DNA of 64,000 nt, from the NCBI RefSeq assembly GCF_002356115.1, contig NZ_AP014836.1, positions 620,001 to 684,000 of the forward strand. The letters run 5' to 3'. A program made the position numbers and the translations under genes. Each line of letters opens with the position of its first letter. Positions within the stretch are counted from its first letter, which is position 1. Below the pieces are notes generated by a model. It was given only the letters and a program-made list of their open reading frames with translations, was not told the DNA's origin and made no database searches. Shown piece by piece: positions 44,466 through 55,748 of this stretch. Origin of the DNA: Candidatus Nitrosoglobus terrae (GTDB taxonomy: Bacteria; Pseudomonadota; Gammaproteobacteria; Nitrosococcales; Nitrosococcaceae).

Positions 44466-47039
44466 ATGCGACAGGATAGATTCACGACTAAATTTCAGGA
44501 GGCTTTGGCCGATGCCCAAAGCTTGGCTTTAAGACATGATCATCAGTTCCTAGAACCGTTGCACGTGATGCTTACTTTGCTAGATCAGCAAGGTGGAACT
44601 GTACTACCGTTGCTGATGCGAGCTGGCGTTGATGGAAACTATCTTCACGCTCAGCTCAATAACGCCCTTAAACAGCTTCCCCAAATTCAAGGTACTCCGG
44701 GAGAAATTCATCTCTCTCAAGAGTTAGCAAGATTACTAAATATCACGGATAAACTAGCGCATCAGCGGCAGGATCAATATATTTCTAGCGAGCTATTTTT
44801 ACTGGCTGCAGTGGAGGATAAGGGTCAGCTTGGTGAGTTACTACGAAAAAATAAGGTCAGTAAGGCGAATATAGAAGCGGCTATCAATGCTATGCGTGGT
44901 GGGCAACAAATAAACGATCCGGGCGCTGAAGATCAGCGTCAAGCCTTAGAGCGTTATACAGTTGACCTAACACAACGGGCCGAGCAAGGTAAATTAGATC
45001 CTGTCATTGGCCGAGACGATGAGATTCGTCGTACTATTCAGGTATTGCAGCGTCGTACTAAAAATAACCCGGTGCTTATTGGGGAGCCTGGCGTGGGGAA
45101 GACCGCCATTGCCGAAGGATTAGCTCAGCGAATTATTAATGGTGAAGTACCCGAGGGACTAAAACATAGGCGTTTATTGGCACTGGATATGGGGGCACTG
45201 ATTGCTGGCGCTAAATTCCGGGGTGAGTTTGAGGAGCGTCTTAAGGCTGTACTTAAGGATGTAAGTAAAGCAGAAGGAAATATTATTTTATTTATTGATG
45301 AACTTCACACTATGGTAGGGGCTGGTAAGGCTGAGGGAGCTATGGATGCGGGTAATATGCTTAAGCCCGCCTTAGCTCGGGGTGAGCTCCATTGTATTGG
45401 CGCAACGACCTTGGATGAGTATCGCCAGTATATAGAAAAAGATGCTGCCCTTGAGCGGCGATTCCAGAAAGTATTGGTAGATGAGCCTAACGTAGAAGAT
45501 ACTATTGCTATCCTTCGAGGGTTAAATGAGCGCTATGAAGTTCATCACGGAGTAGAGATCACTGATCCGGCCATTGTGGCAGCAGTAAGCCTATCTCACC
45601 GCTATATTACGGATCGTAAGTTACCCGATAAAGCCATTGATCTGATTGATGAGGCAGCTAGTCATATTCGTATGGAAATTGACTCTAAACCGGAGCCTAT
45701 GGATCGACTAGAGCGGCGTATTATTCAGCTAAAAATTGAGCGTGAAGCGCTGCGAAAAGAAACAGATGAAGCTTCTAAAAAGCGGCTGGAGATTTTAGAA
45801 ACTGAGCTAAATACCTTGGAGAAAGAATACGCGGATTTAGAGGAGATCTGGAAAGCGGAAAAAGCAACGCTGAGTGGTGCCCAAGGGATTAAAGAGAAAT
45901 TGGAACAGGCTCGGCTAGATCTTGACTCTGCGCGCCGTGCGGGGGATTTAGCACGCATGTCAGAATTGCAGTATGGCCGTATTCCAGAGCTACAAAAGCA
46001 GCTTGATGCTGCAGCTGCCATTGAATCCCATGATTTTAAATTGTTACGTAATAAAGTGACTGAGGAGGAGATTGCTGGGGTTGTTTCCAAATGGACGGGT
46101 ATTCCAGTCTCTAAGATGTTGGAAGGAGAGCGGGATAAATTATTGAAGATGGAAGAAGCATTGCAACAGCGAGTGGTGGGGCAAATGGAAGCCATTACCA
46201 CCGTAAGCAATGCCATTCGTCGCTCTCGCGCTGGACTTTCTGATCCTTATCGACCAAATGGTTCTTTTTTATTTCTGGGGCCAACCGGTGTAGGTAAAAC
46301 CGAACTTTGTAAGGCATTAGCTGTTTTTTTGTTTGATACCCAAGAGGCGATGATTCGGATTGATATGTCCGAGTTTATGGAAAAACATGCCGTAGCTCGA
46401 CTTATTGGTGCACCGCCTGGTTATGTGGGTTTTGAGGAAGGAGGTTATCTGACCGAAGCTGTACGACGTAAACCTTATTCGGTAATTTTACTAGATGAAG
46501 TAGAAAAAGCTCATCCAGATGTTTTTAATCTTCTTCTCCAAGTGTTAGATGATGGGCGGCTTACAGATAGCCACGGGCGTACGGTGGATTTTCGCAATAC
46601 CATTGTCGTGATGACCTCCAATTTAGGCTCTCAAATTATTCAAGAGATGATCGGAGAAGATGATTATCCGAGGATGAAAAAAGCAGTGATGGAGATTGTG
46701 AGTCAACATTTTCGTCCAGAATTTATTAACCGGGTGGATGATGTAGTAGTTTTCCATCCATTGTTAAAAGAGCAGCTTCATGCGATTGCTAAAATCCAGA
46801 TAGCTTACCTCCAGCGACGATTAGCAGCGCAGGATATGCAGCTATCCGTTACTGATATAGCCTTAGATAAGATAACAGAGGTAGGATTTGATCCCGTTTA
46901 TGGCGCTAGACCCTTAAAGCGAGCTATTCAGCAGCAGCTTGAAAACCCTATTGCACAGGAAATTTTAAAAGGAACCTTTAAGTCTGGGCATTTAATTAAA
47001 GTTGGGTTTAAAGAGGATCGCTTTGTTTTCGAGCGTTAG
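44466..47039 (+). CDS. clpB: ATP-dependent chaperone ClpB
   Basis: An 857-residue Hsp100 disaggregase, the usual length for ClpB. The N-domain (about 1-145) is followed by AAA-1 with [13 protein letters not shown] and [11 protein letters not shown], a coiled-coil middle domain (about 410-530, [20 protein letters not shown]), and AAA-2 with [29 protein letters not shown] and a sensor region near [10 protein letters not shown]. The IGF/ClpP-binding loop of ClpA/X is absent. With DnaK it rescues aggregated protein. A strong terminator follows. Confidence 0.98.
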   Translation: MRQDRFTTKFQEALADAQSLALRHDHQFLEPLHVMLTLLDQQGGTVLPLLMRAGVDGNYLHAQLNNALKQLPQIQGTPGEIHLSQELARLLNITDKLAHQRQDQYISSELFLLAAVEDKGQLGELLRKNKVSKANIEAAINAMRGGQQINDPGAEDQRQALERYTVDLTQRAEQGKLDPVIGRDDEIRRTIQVLQRRTKNNPVLIGEPGVGKTAIAEGLAQRIINGEVPEGLKHRRLLALDMGALIAGAKFRGEFEERLKAVLKDVSKAEGNIILFIDELHTMVGAGKAEGAMDAGNMLKPALARGELHCIGATTLDEYRQYIEKDAALERRFQKVLVDEPNVEDTIAILRGLNERYEVHHGVEITDPAIVAAVSLSHRYITDRKLPDKAIDLIDEAASHIRMEIDSKPEPMDRLERRIIQLKIEREALRKETDEASKKRLEILETELNTLEKEYADLEEIWKAEKATLSGAQGIKEKLEQARLDLDSARRAGDLARMSELQYGRIPELQKQLDAAAAIESHDFKLLRNKVTEEEIAGVVSKWTGIPVSKMLEGERDKLLKMEEALQQRVVGQMEAITTVSNAIRRSRAGLSDPYRPNGSFLFLGPTGVGKTELCKALAVFLFDTQEAMIRIDMSEFMEKHAVARLIGAPPGYVGFEEGGYLTEAVRRKPYSVILLDEVEKAHPDVFNLLLQVLDDGRLTDSHGRTVDFRNTIVVMTSNLGSQIIQEMIGEDDYPRMKKAVMEIVSQHFRPEFINRVDDVVVFHPLLKEQLHAIAKIQIAYLQRRLAAQDMQLSVTDIALDKITEVGFDPVYGARPLKRAIQQQLENPIAQEILKGTFKSGHLIKVGFKEDRFVFER

Positions 47040-47069
47040 CCTAGGTTAGATTGGTTTGTGGCAGCTTGT

Positions 47070-47107
47070 GAGCGCCCTGTCAAGGAAAATGACAGGGCGC
47101 TCTTTCT
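47070..47107 (+). terminator. Rho-independent terminator of clpB
   Basis: A perfect 13-base stem (47070-47082 with 47090-47102, GAGCGCCCTGTCA paired to its complement) surrounds a seven-base loop and is followed by TTTCT. It ends clpB. Because the arms are symmetric it may also work for the convergent Aas-like gene, though the upstream A tract needed on that strand is modest. Confidence 0.92.
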
Positions 47108-47119
47108 AAATCAAGATAA

Positions 47120-49315
47120 TTAATCATTATCCTTATCCTTGTCAGGAGATAGCAATTTCTGCTTTACCCACTGCTGGGCGCTTGTATAGTCAATTTTGCC
47201 ACTAGCAAGTAGCGGGATTTTCTCTACAATTAAGATTCGGCGAGGAACATGGATCTCACTTAACCCCTCAGTTTTTGCTTGAGCTAATAAGGGGCGACGT
47301 TCTGCATCTGTCTGCTCGGTGAGCAGTACTGGCTCTTCCCCTCTTTTGGGGTCGGGTAAGATAATTACGGCGTGACTAGCGTTAGGCCAAGTTTTACTAG
47401 CTAATTCTTCAATAACAGCTAAGGAGATCATCTCGCCGGCGATTTTAGCAAAGCGTTTAGCGCGCCCATAAATAATAAGATAGCCATCCTTATCGATATC
47501 AACGATATCCCCAGTATCATACCAACCTTCTCCGCGGGATGTTCGCGGAGGTTGAAGTTGCCTTTGTGTTTGAGCCAATAAGTAACCGAGCATGATATTA
47601 GGCCCACGGACTATCAAGCGGCCTCCAGATTTAATACCCGGAACGGGTTCAATATAATACGCAATCTGAGGTAGTAAGCGCCCTACGGTACCAGGACGAT
47701 TTTCCAGTGGGGTATTATAAGCTAGTACAGGACCGGTTTCAGTAACGCCATAGCCTTCAAAAATACGGATACCGAATTTTTCAGCCCAGATTGAGCGGGT
47801 GGATTCTTGTAGTTTTTCTGCGCCAGCAATTACATAACGCATACGATAGAAATCATAACAGTGAGCTTGCTGAGCGTAGCCTGTTAGGAAGGTGTTAGTG
47901 CCAAATAAAATGGTTGCATTGGTACGATAGATAAGCTCAGGGATGACGCGATAGTGAAGAGGAGAGGGGTATAAAAATAACCGAATACCAGAGAGCAAGG
48001 GAAGTATCATTCCCATAGTCAGCCCAAAAGCATGAAAGAGCGGTAGGGCATTAAAGAGTAGATCTTCTTGAGTAAACTCTATTCGGCTAGTTACCTGTTG
48101 AATGTTAGCTAGCAGATTAGCGTGAGAGAGCACTACCCCCTTTGGAGTTCCTTCTGAGCCGGAAGTAAATAATACTACTGCTGGATCATCCGCTGTGACT
48201 TTGGGGGCAAGGCGCTGATAAGTCACTCGGGCAAAATAAGATTGCACCATTGCCCGTAGCAGTTGTAAGGGTTTTATGCGCTGGCGTAAATCTTCTAAGT
48301 AAATTAATTGAACTTTGTCGACCAAGGCTTCTGCTACAGCCTGTAACTCAGCGGCTTTAATAAAGCGCTGGGAAGTATAGACAATGCGAATACTACTGGT
48401 TTCAATAGCCGCAAAGAGTCCTGCAGTGCCCATAGTAAAATTTAACATGGCGGGCACTCGATTATGGCTATGTAAAGCGAAAAATAACACGGTAGTGCTT
48501 AAGGCGGTGGGCAATAAAACCCCGATAAACTCCCTTGGCTGAGTATCTTTGGCAATCAACGCACCTAATAAAAAAGCCCGTTGTATGAGCTGATCATAAG
48601 TGATGGGTTGGCGATCTACATCTTCCATAATTTGGAAACGGCGGCCATAAATGCTACGAGCATCCAATAAGGATTGGAAGAGTGGGCGACGATAGCGATC
48701 GTTTGTAAAACTTATTTCTGTCATGGCTTCAAGCAGCAAGGATTCTGTTTGCTCATGCAGTTCACGGCTGGAAAGGGAGGTCGGTAGAATAAATTGCCGG
48801 GGAGGTAATAAGGTCATTGTGATGATAGGAAACCATCTACGATGTTTTTTCTGTACGGAGAAAAATAGAGTATCTTCAGCTCCTTCAATTCGCACCGGTA
48901 ATACCATAGCCCCAGATTTGTAGGCAGCCCATCCTATCCTTGGGTAAATTTTCATCATGATACGGGTAGTACGTATCCGGCCCTCAGGAAAAATGACTAC
49001 TCTATGGTATTGATTAAGATATTCAAGTAGGGTTTCCGCGGCATCAGGTGCTGTAGGATCTAGGGGAAAAATATGCAGATGCTGAAGCCAAGGATTTTTG
49101 GCCGTCTGAGGAGGAATGATATAAACCGTATCCCTAGGTAAAAATTCAGCTAACAATAGAGGATCAAGTGAAGAGATGTGATTAGCAATGATTAATATGC
49201 GCTCGCCCGCTTGTTGATAATATTCAAAATCTTTAATTTGAATTCGATAGCAGATTTTAAACAGAAACCGTAGTAATGCAGCGATTATCTTGGCGTATTT
49301 GTCCATTTTATTCAT
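47120..49315 (-). CDS. Aas-like acyltransferase / acyl-ACP synthetase fusion
   Basis: A 731-residue two-domain protein. Residues about 20-210 form a PlsC-type acyltransferase with NHISSLDPLL (NHX4D) and FPEGRIR. Residues about 220-715 form an AMP-binding synthetase with FTSGSEGTPKGVVLSH, FEGYGVTETGPVLAYN and YDTGDIVDIDKDGYLIIYGR. This layout matches E. coli Aas, which acylates 2-acyl-lysophosphatidylethanolamine with acyl-ACP it makes itself. There is no N-terminal lysophospholipid transporter domain. It probably repairs lysophospholipids or recycles fatty acids at the inner membrane. Its 3' end faces the clpB terminator. Confidence 0.9.
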   Translation of the reverse strand: MNKMDKYAKIIAALLRFLFKICYRIQIKDFEYYQQAGERILIIANHISSLDPLLLAEFLPRDTVYIIPPQTAKNPWLQHLHIFPLDPTAPDAAETLLEYLNQYHRVVIFPEGRIRTTRIMMKIYPRIGWAAYKSGAMVLPVRIEGAEDTLFFSVQKKHRRWFPIITMTLLPPRQFILPTSLSSRELHEQTESLLLEAMTEISFTNDRYRRPLFQSLLDARSIYGRRFQIMEDVDRQPITYDQLIQRAFLLGALIAKDTQPREFIGVLLPTALSTTVLFFALHSHNRVPAMLNFTMGTAGLFAAIETSSIRIVYTSQRFIKAAELQAVAEALVDKVQLIYLEDLRQRIKPLQLLRAMVQSYFARVTYQRLAPKVTADDPAVVLFTSGSEGTPKGVVLSHANLLANIQQVTSRIEFTQEDLLFNALPLFHAFGLTMGMILPLLSGIRLFLYPSPLHYRVIPELIYRTNATILFGTNTFLTGYAQQAHCYDFYRMRYVIAGAEKLQESTRSIWAEKFGIRIFEGYGVTETGPVLAYNTPLENRPGTVGRLLPQIAYYIEPVPGIKSGGRLIVRGPNIMLGYLLAQTQRQLQPPRTSRGEGWYDTGDIVDIDKDGYLIIYGRAKRFAKIAGEMISLAVIEELASKTWPNASHAVIILPDPKRGEEPVLLTEQTDAERRPLLAQAKTEGLSEIHVPRRILIVEKIPLLASGKIDYTSAQQWVKQKLLSPDKDKDND

Positions 49316-49384
49316 AGGAATTAGGCTGGTTTAGGTAATTTTGCTACAGTTTGAAATATTCGGTGAAAAGGGGTAGCTAATATA

Positions 49385-49771
49385 ATGAATTTATACCTAG
49401 TTCTAAAATATGTACATATTACAACTGTAGTAGTGACGTTAGTATTATTCGTTGGTAGAGGCTTATGGATGGTATTTTCTTCGCAACGCTTAGCACAACG
49501 CTGGGTAAGGATTATCCCTCCTATTGTTGATACTGTGCTCCTAGCAAGCGCTATCGGTATGACCTTAATTCTGCATCAATATCCTTTTGTAAACAGTTGG
49601 TTGACTGCTAAGGTTGTGGCACTCATTGGTTATATCTTGATAGGGAGTCTTGCACTTACCTATGGCCGTACCCGTGGCTTGCGGATTAGCGCCCTATGGG
49701 TAGCTTTAGTTTTATTTGGTTATATCGTGGCTGTGGCTATTACTAAAACCCCTGTGCCGTGGGCGACTTAA
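49385..49771 (+). CDS. SirB2-like membrane protein
   Basis: A 128-residue protein with four hydrophobic helices (for example ITTVVVTLVLFVGRGLWMVF and VVALIGYILIGSLALTYGRT) matching the SirB family, named from an invasion-gene regulator in Salmonella. Conserved small motifs are LKYVHITTV with the histidine and RILPP-like RIIPPIVDT. The molecular activity of the family is not established. It stands alone, divergent from the Aas-like gene. Confidence 0.85.
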   Translation: MNLYLVLKYVHITTVVVTLVLFVGRGLWMVFSSQRLAQRWVRIIPPIVDTVLLASAIGMTLILHQYPFVNSWLTAKVVALIGYILIGSLALTYGRTRGLRISALWVALVLFGYIVAVAITKTPVPWAT

Positions 49772-49856
49772 TAATTTATAGCGCGGAGTTTCTTGATTAT
49801 TGGGTCGGTGTGTTTAATTTTTCTAATTTTATTGTAAATAAAGATGACAAGATTTA

Positions 49857-49890
49857 AGGTAGATATACATTATATTCTAATGTGATACCT
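49857..49890. promoter_or_regulatory. Inverted repeat in the leader of the FleQ-like gene
   Basis: The outer arms AGGTA/TACCT (49857-49861 and 49886-49890) and inner arms ACATTA/TAATGT (49867-49872 and 49878-49883) form an interrupted dyad just upstream of the ribosome site and TTG start. Unequal spacers separate inner and outer arms. It could be an operator, possibly for autoregulation, or an mRNA hairpin. There is no direct evidence. Confidence 0.3.
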
Positions 49891-49906
49891 AAAAAGAGGG
49901 CTTACT

Positions 49907-51358
49907 TTGTCTGCCGATGTGGTGCTAATTTTAGAGAGTAATCAGGAGCGCGGTCGCTCTCTTCAAACTATCATTGAGTTTGCAGGCTATCATTCTGCCC
50001 TTGTAGGGCAAAGCGGGCAATGGCAAGAAATTATAACTAATCCTCAAAGTATTGCCGCCGTTTTGCTCAGTAGTTATGAGCGAGATCTAGATAAAGCGGC
50101 AGCTATGATAAAAGAGTTAAATAATGAGGAAATCCAGCTACCGGTGTTTATTTTGGTACCTAAAGAGGATATTCATGCTAAAGAAACTTGGTTCTTACCT
50201 GGAAGTTTGGGGATAATTCGCTACCCTTTTTTTCACGCAGAATTAACCAGTATTTTGCAGAATGCAGAAATTTTTCGAGAAAGCCAGCGGCAAAAAGAAG
50301 GTGTTGGGCATCGACCAGTAGATCTGTTTCGAAGCTTAGTAGGCAGTAGCCGTGCTATCCGAACTATTCGTCATTTAATAGATCAGGTTGCCGATTCTAA
50401 TGCCACTGTGCTGATTTTAGGAGAATCGGGTACAGGTAAGGAAGTCGTAGCTCGTAATCTCCACTACTACTCCTCACGTCGAGGTAAGCCTTTTATTCCA
50501 GTAAACTGCGGGGCTATTCCGGGTGAGTTATTGGAAAGTGAGCTTTTTGGCCATGAAAGAGGGGCATTTACTGGGGCGATTACTGCACGCCAGGGCAGAT
50601 TTGAGCTTGCTCAGGAAGGGACTTTATTTTTAGATGAAATTGGCGATATGCCTATGGCGATGCAGGTGAAGCTGCTACGGGTGTTACAAGAGCGGACCTT
50701 TGAGCGCGTGGGGAGTAATAAATTAGTGAATGTAGATGTCCGGATTATTGCAGCAACCCATCGAGATTTGGAAGAGCAGATTCGAGAAGGAAATTTCCGC
50801 GAAGATTTGTATTATCGCCTTAATGTTTTCCCGATTGAAATGCCACCTCTAAGGGATCGTGCTGAAGATATCTCGCCGCTCATTAACGAAATTATTACCC
50901 GAATTAAGCACGAAAAACGAGGATTTATTCGCTTAACTCCAGCTGCAGTGATAGCTATTTGCCAGTATCCATGGCCTGGCAATGTACGGGAGTTAGCTAA
51001 TTTAATTGAGCGTCTAACTATTTTATACCCTTACAGTGTCGTGGATTATTGCGATCTACCAGAAAAATATAAGACAGGTATCGTGGAGAGGCCCCTGTCC
51101 TCTTTAGAGAGAAGATCTTTAGCGTTAGAGCAGACGGTGGATATTTTAGAAATTCCTCGACTACCACAAGAAGGCTTAGATCTTAAGAAACACCTTAATC
51201 GTGTTGAGTATTCACTTATTAAGCAGGCATTAGACGAAGCTAATGGGGTGGTTTCTCAGGCAGCTAATCGGTTACGGATGCGACGTACTACTTTAGTCGA
51301 TAAGCTTCGTCGATATGGTATTCAACGGGAAGAAGATATGCTGTCGTCGGAGGTTTGA
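49907..51358 (+). CDS. Sigma-54-dependent transcriptional regulator, FleQ-like
   Basis: A 483-residue enhancer-binding protein. The N-terminal receiver-like domain ([20 protein letters not shown]) lacks an obvious phospho-acceptor aspartate at the usual site, a trait of FleQ/FlrA. The AAA+ core has Walker [15 protein letters not shown], the sigma-54 contact loop GAFTGA, Walker [12 protein letters not shown] and [16 protein letters not shown] Fis-type helix-turn-helix ([20 protein letters not shown]) ends the chain. In Pseudomonas FleQ controls flagellar or exopolysaccharide genes in response to c-di-GMP. No such genes are nearby. The start is TTG with AAGAGGG seven bases upstream. Confidence 0.88.
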   Translation: MSADVVLILESNQERGRSLQTIIEFAGYHSALVGQSGQWQEIITNPQSIAAVLLSSYERDLDKAAAMIKELNNEEIQLPVFILVPKEDIHAKETWFLPGSLGIIRYPFFHAELTSILQNAEIFRESQRQKEGVGHRPVDLFRSLVGSSRAIRTIRHLIDQVADSNATVLILGESGTGKEVVARNLHYYSSRRGKPFIPVNCGAIPGELLESELFGHERGAFTGAITARQGRFELAQEGTLFLDEIGDMPMAMQVKLLRVLQERTFERVGSNKLVNVDVRIIAATHRDLEEQIREGNFREDLYYRLNVFPIEMPPLRDRAEDISPLINEIITRIKHEKRGFIRLTPAAVIAICQYPWPGNVRELANLIERLTILYPYSVVDYCDLPEKYKTGIVERPLSSLERRSLALEQTVDILEIPRLPQEGLDLKKHLNRVEYSLIKQALDEANGVVSQAANRLRMRRTTLVDKLRRYGIQREEDMLSSEV

Positions 51359-51388
51359 TTATATTTTATGGTAACCCGTAAGTAGTAG

Positions 51389-52105
51389 TTAGGAAGCTAG
51401 CTTAATTTCTGTTTCAATAGCTTCTAACGCTGCCACCGGATCGGCAGCCGCTGTGATAGGTCGACCAATGACAAGATAATCAATACCTAGAGAAATGGCT
51501 TTACTTGGTGTTAATACTCGTTGTTGGTCTTCTATTAAAGTACCCATTGGCCGGATTCCAGGCGTAACTAATAAAAACTCTCCTCCCCAAGTTTGGCGAA
51601 GCATTGAAGCTTCTAAGCCTGAGCAGACAACGCCGTTAAATCCAGCTCGACGAGTAAGTTGTGCTAGTTGCAGTACATTGTCTTCTAAGGTTCCAGATAA
51701 TCCTATTTGCTTTAATTGGTCAGAGTTAATACTGGTTAAAATCGTGACTGCAATCAGTAATGGGGGAGAAGTCATTTTAGCTAAGGCTTCTTGTGCTGCT
51801 ACCATCATGGGTAGTCCACCTAAAGCATGAACATTCATCATCCATACACCAAGATCAGCTGCTGCAAGGCAGGCTCGTGCTACCGTGTTAGGAATATCAT
51901 GGAATTTCAAATCTAGAAAGACCTTAAAGCCTTGAGTAGTCAGGTGTTCCACTAATTGTGGACCCGAGCGAGTAAATAACTCCTTACCTACTTTAACTTG
52001 GCATTGGGCTGGGTTGAGTTTGCTGGTAAACGCTAAAGCTTGATTGGCATCTGGGTAATCCAAGGCAATGATAATGCGGGATGTCTCTTGGCTGCGCTTA
52101 GTCAT
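51389..52105 (-). CDS. pyrF: Orotidine 5'-phosphate decarboxylase
   Basis: A 238-residue OMP decarboxylase that makes UMP in pyrimidine synthesis. The catalytic signature FLDLKFHDIPNTVARA is at about residue 60-75, with IIALDYPDANQAL at the start, KVGKELF, and the phosphate-binding LVTPGIRPMG and DYLVIGRPI later. It is convergent with the FleQ-like gene and divergent from tgt. Confidence 0.97.
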   Translation of the reverse strand: MTKRSQETSRIIIALDYPDANQALAFTSKLNPAQCQVKVGKELFTRSGPQLVEHLTTQGFKVFLDLKFHDIPNTVARACLAAADLGVWMMNVHALGGLPMMVAAQEALAKMTSPPLLIAVTILTSINSDQLKQIGLSGTLEDNVLQLAQLTRRAGFNGVVCSGLEASMLRQTWGGEFLLVTPGIRPMGTLIEDQQRVLTPSKAISLGIDYLVIGRPITAAADPVAALEAIETEIKLAS

Positions 52106-52188
52106 AATAAAACGTTCGAGTTATCTTTTTATTACCTATTATTTTTCTGCTATCGTTTTTTCACTTTCTAAATTTTAATAATTTGCTG

Positions 52189-52203
52189 ATATTATCATAA
52201 TAT
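52189..52203. promoter_or_regulatory. 15-base AT-rich palindrome between pyrF and tgt
   Basis: ATATTAT-C-ATAATAT is a perfect seven-base inverted repeat around a central C, located 26 bases before the tgt ATG in the divergent pyrF-tgt spacer (52106-52228). It could be an operator or overlap a -10 element. Chance formation is possible in such AT-rich DNA. Confidence 0.3.
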
Positions 52204-52225
52204 TTACAATTTTTATGGCAACTAA

Positions 52226-53344
<1,119 letters not shown>

Positions 53345-53380
53345 TTATTAAAAATTTAATTCGACTTAGGAGGCCGTAAC

Positions 53381-53725
53381 ATGTCTAGCATGCTAGATTT
53401 TTTTGTTTCATCAGCTTGGGCGCAAGGACAACCAGGGCCTCAGCCTCCAGGAGTGCTATTTAATGTCATTTTTTTCGCATCTCTGCTCCTTATATTTTAT
53501 TTCTTATTAATTAGACCGCAGCAGAAGCGAGTTAAAGAACATCGTAAGTTAGTAGATGGATTACAAGCGGGTGATGAGGTAATGATTGAAGGGGGCATTA
53601 TGGGGCGGCTTATGGAGCTGTCAGATACCACAGCGGTAGTGGAAATTAGTGAGGATGTGAATATTAAAGTACGACGCCAATCTGTGGCTTCAGTTTTACC
53701 CAAGGGCACTCTTGAAAGACTTTAA
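53381..53725 (+). CDS. yajC: Sec translocase accessory subunit YajC
   Basis: A 114-residue YajC. A single membrane helix (FNVIFFASLLLIFYFLLIRP) is followed by the hallmark RPQQKRVKEH and a small soluble domain with GDEVMIEGGIMGRL. It associates with SecDF in the membrane. AGGAGG precedes the ATG. Confidence 0.95.
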   Translation: MSSMLDFFVSSAWAQGQPGPQPPGVLFNVIFFASLLLIFYFLLIRPQQKRVKEHRKLVDGLQAGDEVMIEGGIMGRLMELSDTTAVVEISEDVNIKVRRQSVASVLPKGTLERL

Positions 53726-53744
53726 AAATATTAAGCTATCCTCG

Positions 53745-55595
53745 ATGAATCATTATCCTCTATGGAAAAACCTACTGGTATTAATAATAGTACTTGTAGG
53801 TACACTCTATGCCGTACCTAACTTATTTGGTGATATCCCAGCCCTACAAATCTCAGCAACTCGAGGTGCTAGCCTTGATGCAGGGATTGAGAGTCACGTG
53901 AAACAGATATTTAAAGATCGAAATTTAGATTATCAATCCATACGCTTAGAAGATCAGCGTTTATTGATACTACTGCGTAATGCTGATACTCAGCTTAAGG
54001 CTCAAGATATCCTTCGCGAAGGGTTAGGTTCAGATTACTCAGTAGCACTGTATTTAGCCTCCGCTACTCCTAGTTGGTTAAAGGCTATTGGGGCTTTGCC
54101 TATGAGCTTGGGACTAGATCTACGAGGTGGGGTTCATTTTCTCATGGAAGTAGATATGAATGCAGCTGTTCAGCAGGCTGAGGAGCGTTATGTAGAGGAT
54201 CTACGAGCTTTACTAAGAGAGAAGAAAGTACGTTATCTTGGTATTGGCCGGCTTGGTGCAGAGGGGATAGAAATTAAGTTCCGCGATACAGATCAGCGAG
54301 ATCAGGCTGAAAAGCTTATCCGTGATGAATATTTTAAATTGCAATTACAGTCTGTAAATGGAGAAAAATCCTTTCGTTTAAAAATTATCTTAGATGAAAA
54401 AGAAAAACGCGAGATTGGGCGCTTAGCTGTGCAACAAAACATTACTACATTACGTAATCGCATTAATGAACTAGGGGTTACAGAGCCTACAATCCAACAG
54501 CAAGGCCAAAATCACATCGTAGTAGAACTACCAGGAGTACAGGATCCAGCACGAGCTAAAGAGATTTTAGGAGCTACAGCAACGCTAGAGTTTCGTCTAG
54601 TTGATACGACTCATGCAGCAGTCAAAGGAAGAGTGCCTGCAGGATCCCGATTGTATTATGAGCGCGGTGGTACACCTGTATTGCTCAAGAAACGGGTAAT
54701 TTTAACGGGTAGCCATATTACTGATGCGGCTTCGGGTATTGATTCACAAAGTGGCACCCCAGCGGTATATGTCACCCTAGATGGCTCAGGGGCTCGTTCT
54801 TTTAGCCGAGTAACGGGTGAGAATATTGGCAAGCCTATGGCCGTAGTTTTTATAGAAACTAAAGCTGAGACCCAATCAGATAGCGAGGGTAATCTTACTA
54901 AAACTCATAGACAAATATCAGAAGTTATCAATGTAGCGACCATTCGGGATCAGCTGAGTAAGCGTTTCCAGATTACGGGGCTTGATTCTACTGAGGAAGC
55001 GCGTAATTTAGCTCTTTTATTGCGGGCAGGCGCTTTGGCGGCACCTACTGATATTGTTGAGGAGCGGACAATAGGTCCAAGTTTGGGTCAGGATAATATT
55101 GAGAAAGGTTTCCGGTCAGTATTAGTAGCCTTTCTTGTTGTTTTTGTTTTTATGGCAGTCTACTATCGGGTTTTTGGGCTTATTGCCGATCTAGCGCTAG
55201 CAACTAATGTTGTTTTGTTAGTTTCACTGCTCTCATTGTTACAGGCTACACTTACTATGCCAGGCATTGCTGGTATTGTGCTTACCGTAGGTATGGCAGT
55301 CGATGCTAATGTTTTGATATTTGAACGCATTCGCGAGGAGATTCGTAATGGCAATAATCCTCAAGGTAGCATTGATGCTGGCTATCGAAATGCTTTAGCT
55401 TCTATCGCTGACTCTAACCTTACTACATTGATCGCTGCTATTGTATTATTCGGGGTTGGGAGCGGGCCTATTAAAGGATTCGCGGTAACCTTATCACTAG
55501 GTATTTTGACATCTATGTTTACTGCTATTATCGGGACTCGATCTGTTGTTAATCTTATTTATGGCGGCCGACGTAAAGTAAAGCTACTTATATAA
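53745..55595 (+). CDS. secD: Protein translocase subunit SecD
   Basis: A 616-residue SecD, equal in length to E. coli (615). The ATG at 53745 (MNHYPLWKNLLVLIIVLVGT) matches the family start; an upstream TTG in frame would overlap yajC. The first helix precedes a large periplasmic P1 domain (LGLDLRGGVHFLMEVDM, TTLRNRINELGVTEPTIQQQ), and five C-terminal helices contain GIVLTVGMAVDANVLIFERI. SecD with SecF uses proton flow to pull preproteins across the membrane. secF, normally next, is missing. Confidence 0.96.
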   Translation: MNHYPLWKNLLVLIIVLVGTLYAVPNLFGDIPALQISATRGASLDAGIESHVKQIFKDRNLDYQSIRLEDQRLLILLRNADTQLKAQDILREGLGSDYSVALYLASATPSWLKAIGALPMSLGLDLRGGVHFLMEVDMNAAVQQAEERYVEDLRALLREKKVRYLGIGRLGAEGIEIKFRDTDQRDQAEKLIRDEYFKLQLQSVNGEKSFRLKIILDEKEKREIGRLAVQQNITTLRNRINELGVTEPTIQQQGQNHIVVELPGVQDPARAKEILGATATLEFRLVDTTHAAVKGRVPAGSRLYYERGGTPVLLKKRVILTGSHITDAASGIDSQSGTPAVYVTLDGSGARSFSRVTGENIGKPMAVVFIETKAETQSDSEGNLTKTHRQISEVINVATIRDQLSKRFQITGLDSTEEARNLALLLRAGALAAPTDIVEERTIGPSLGQDNIEKGFRSVLVAFLVVFVFMAVYYRVFGLIADLALATNVVLLVSLLSLLQATLTMPGIAGIVLTVGMAVDANVLIFERIREEIRNGNNPQGSIDAGYRNALASIADSNLTTLIAAIVLFGVGSGPIKGFAVTLSLGILTSMFTAIIGTRSVVNLIYGGRRKVKLLI

Positions 55596-55748
55596 TATAA
55601 AACTAAGGTAGATGTTCTGTTCACTTGAAATAATAATTATTCCATCTGTTTTGATATCCTTTCTTATTTATAGCTACATGGTTTTGCTTTAAACTTTGAG
55701 TAACCTGCTGGTGGCATGAAAAATGCTATACGTAGCATAATTTCCTAG

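Noticed and set aside
45725-46216. 163-codon open frame on the minus strand
   Set aside because: It lies wholly inside clpB opposite the coiled-coil region, is Ser-rich as expected of an antisense shadow and has no recognisable domain.
55720-55745. Hairpin ATGCTA-TACG-TAGCAT as the secD terminator
   Set aside because: The six-base A/T-rich stem is followed by only AATTT; too weak to call.
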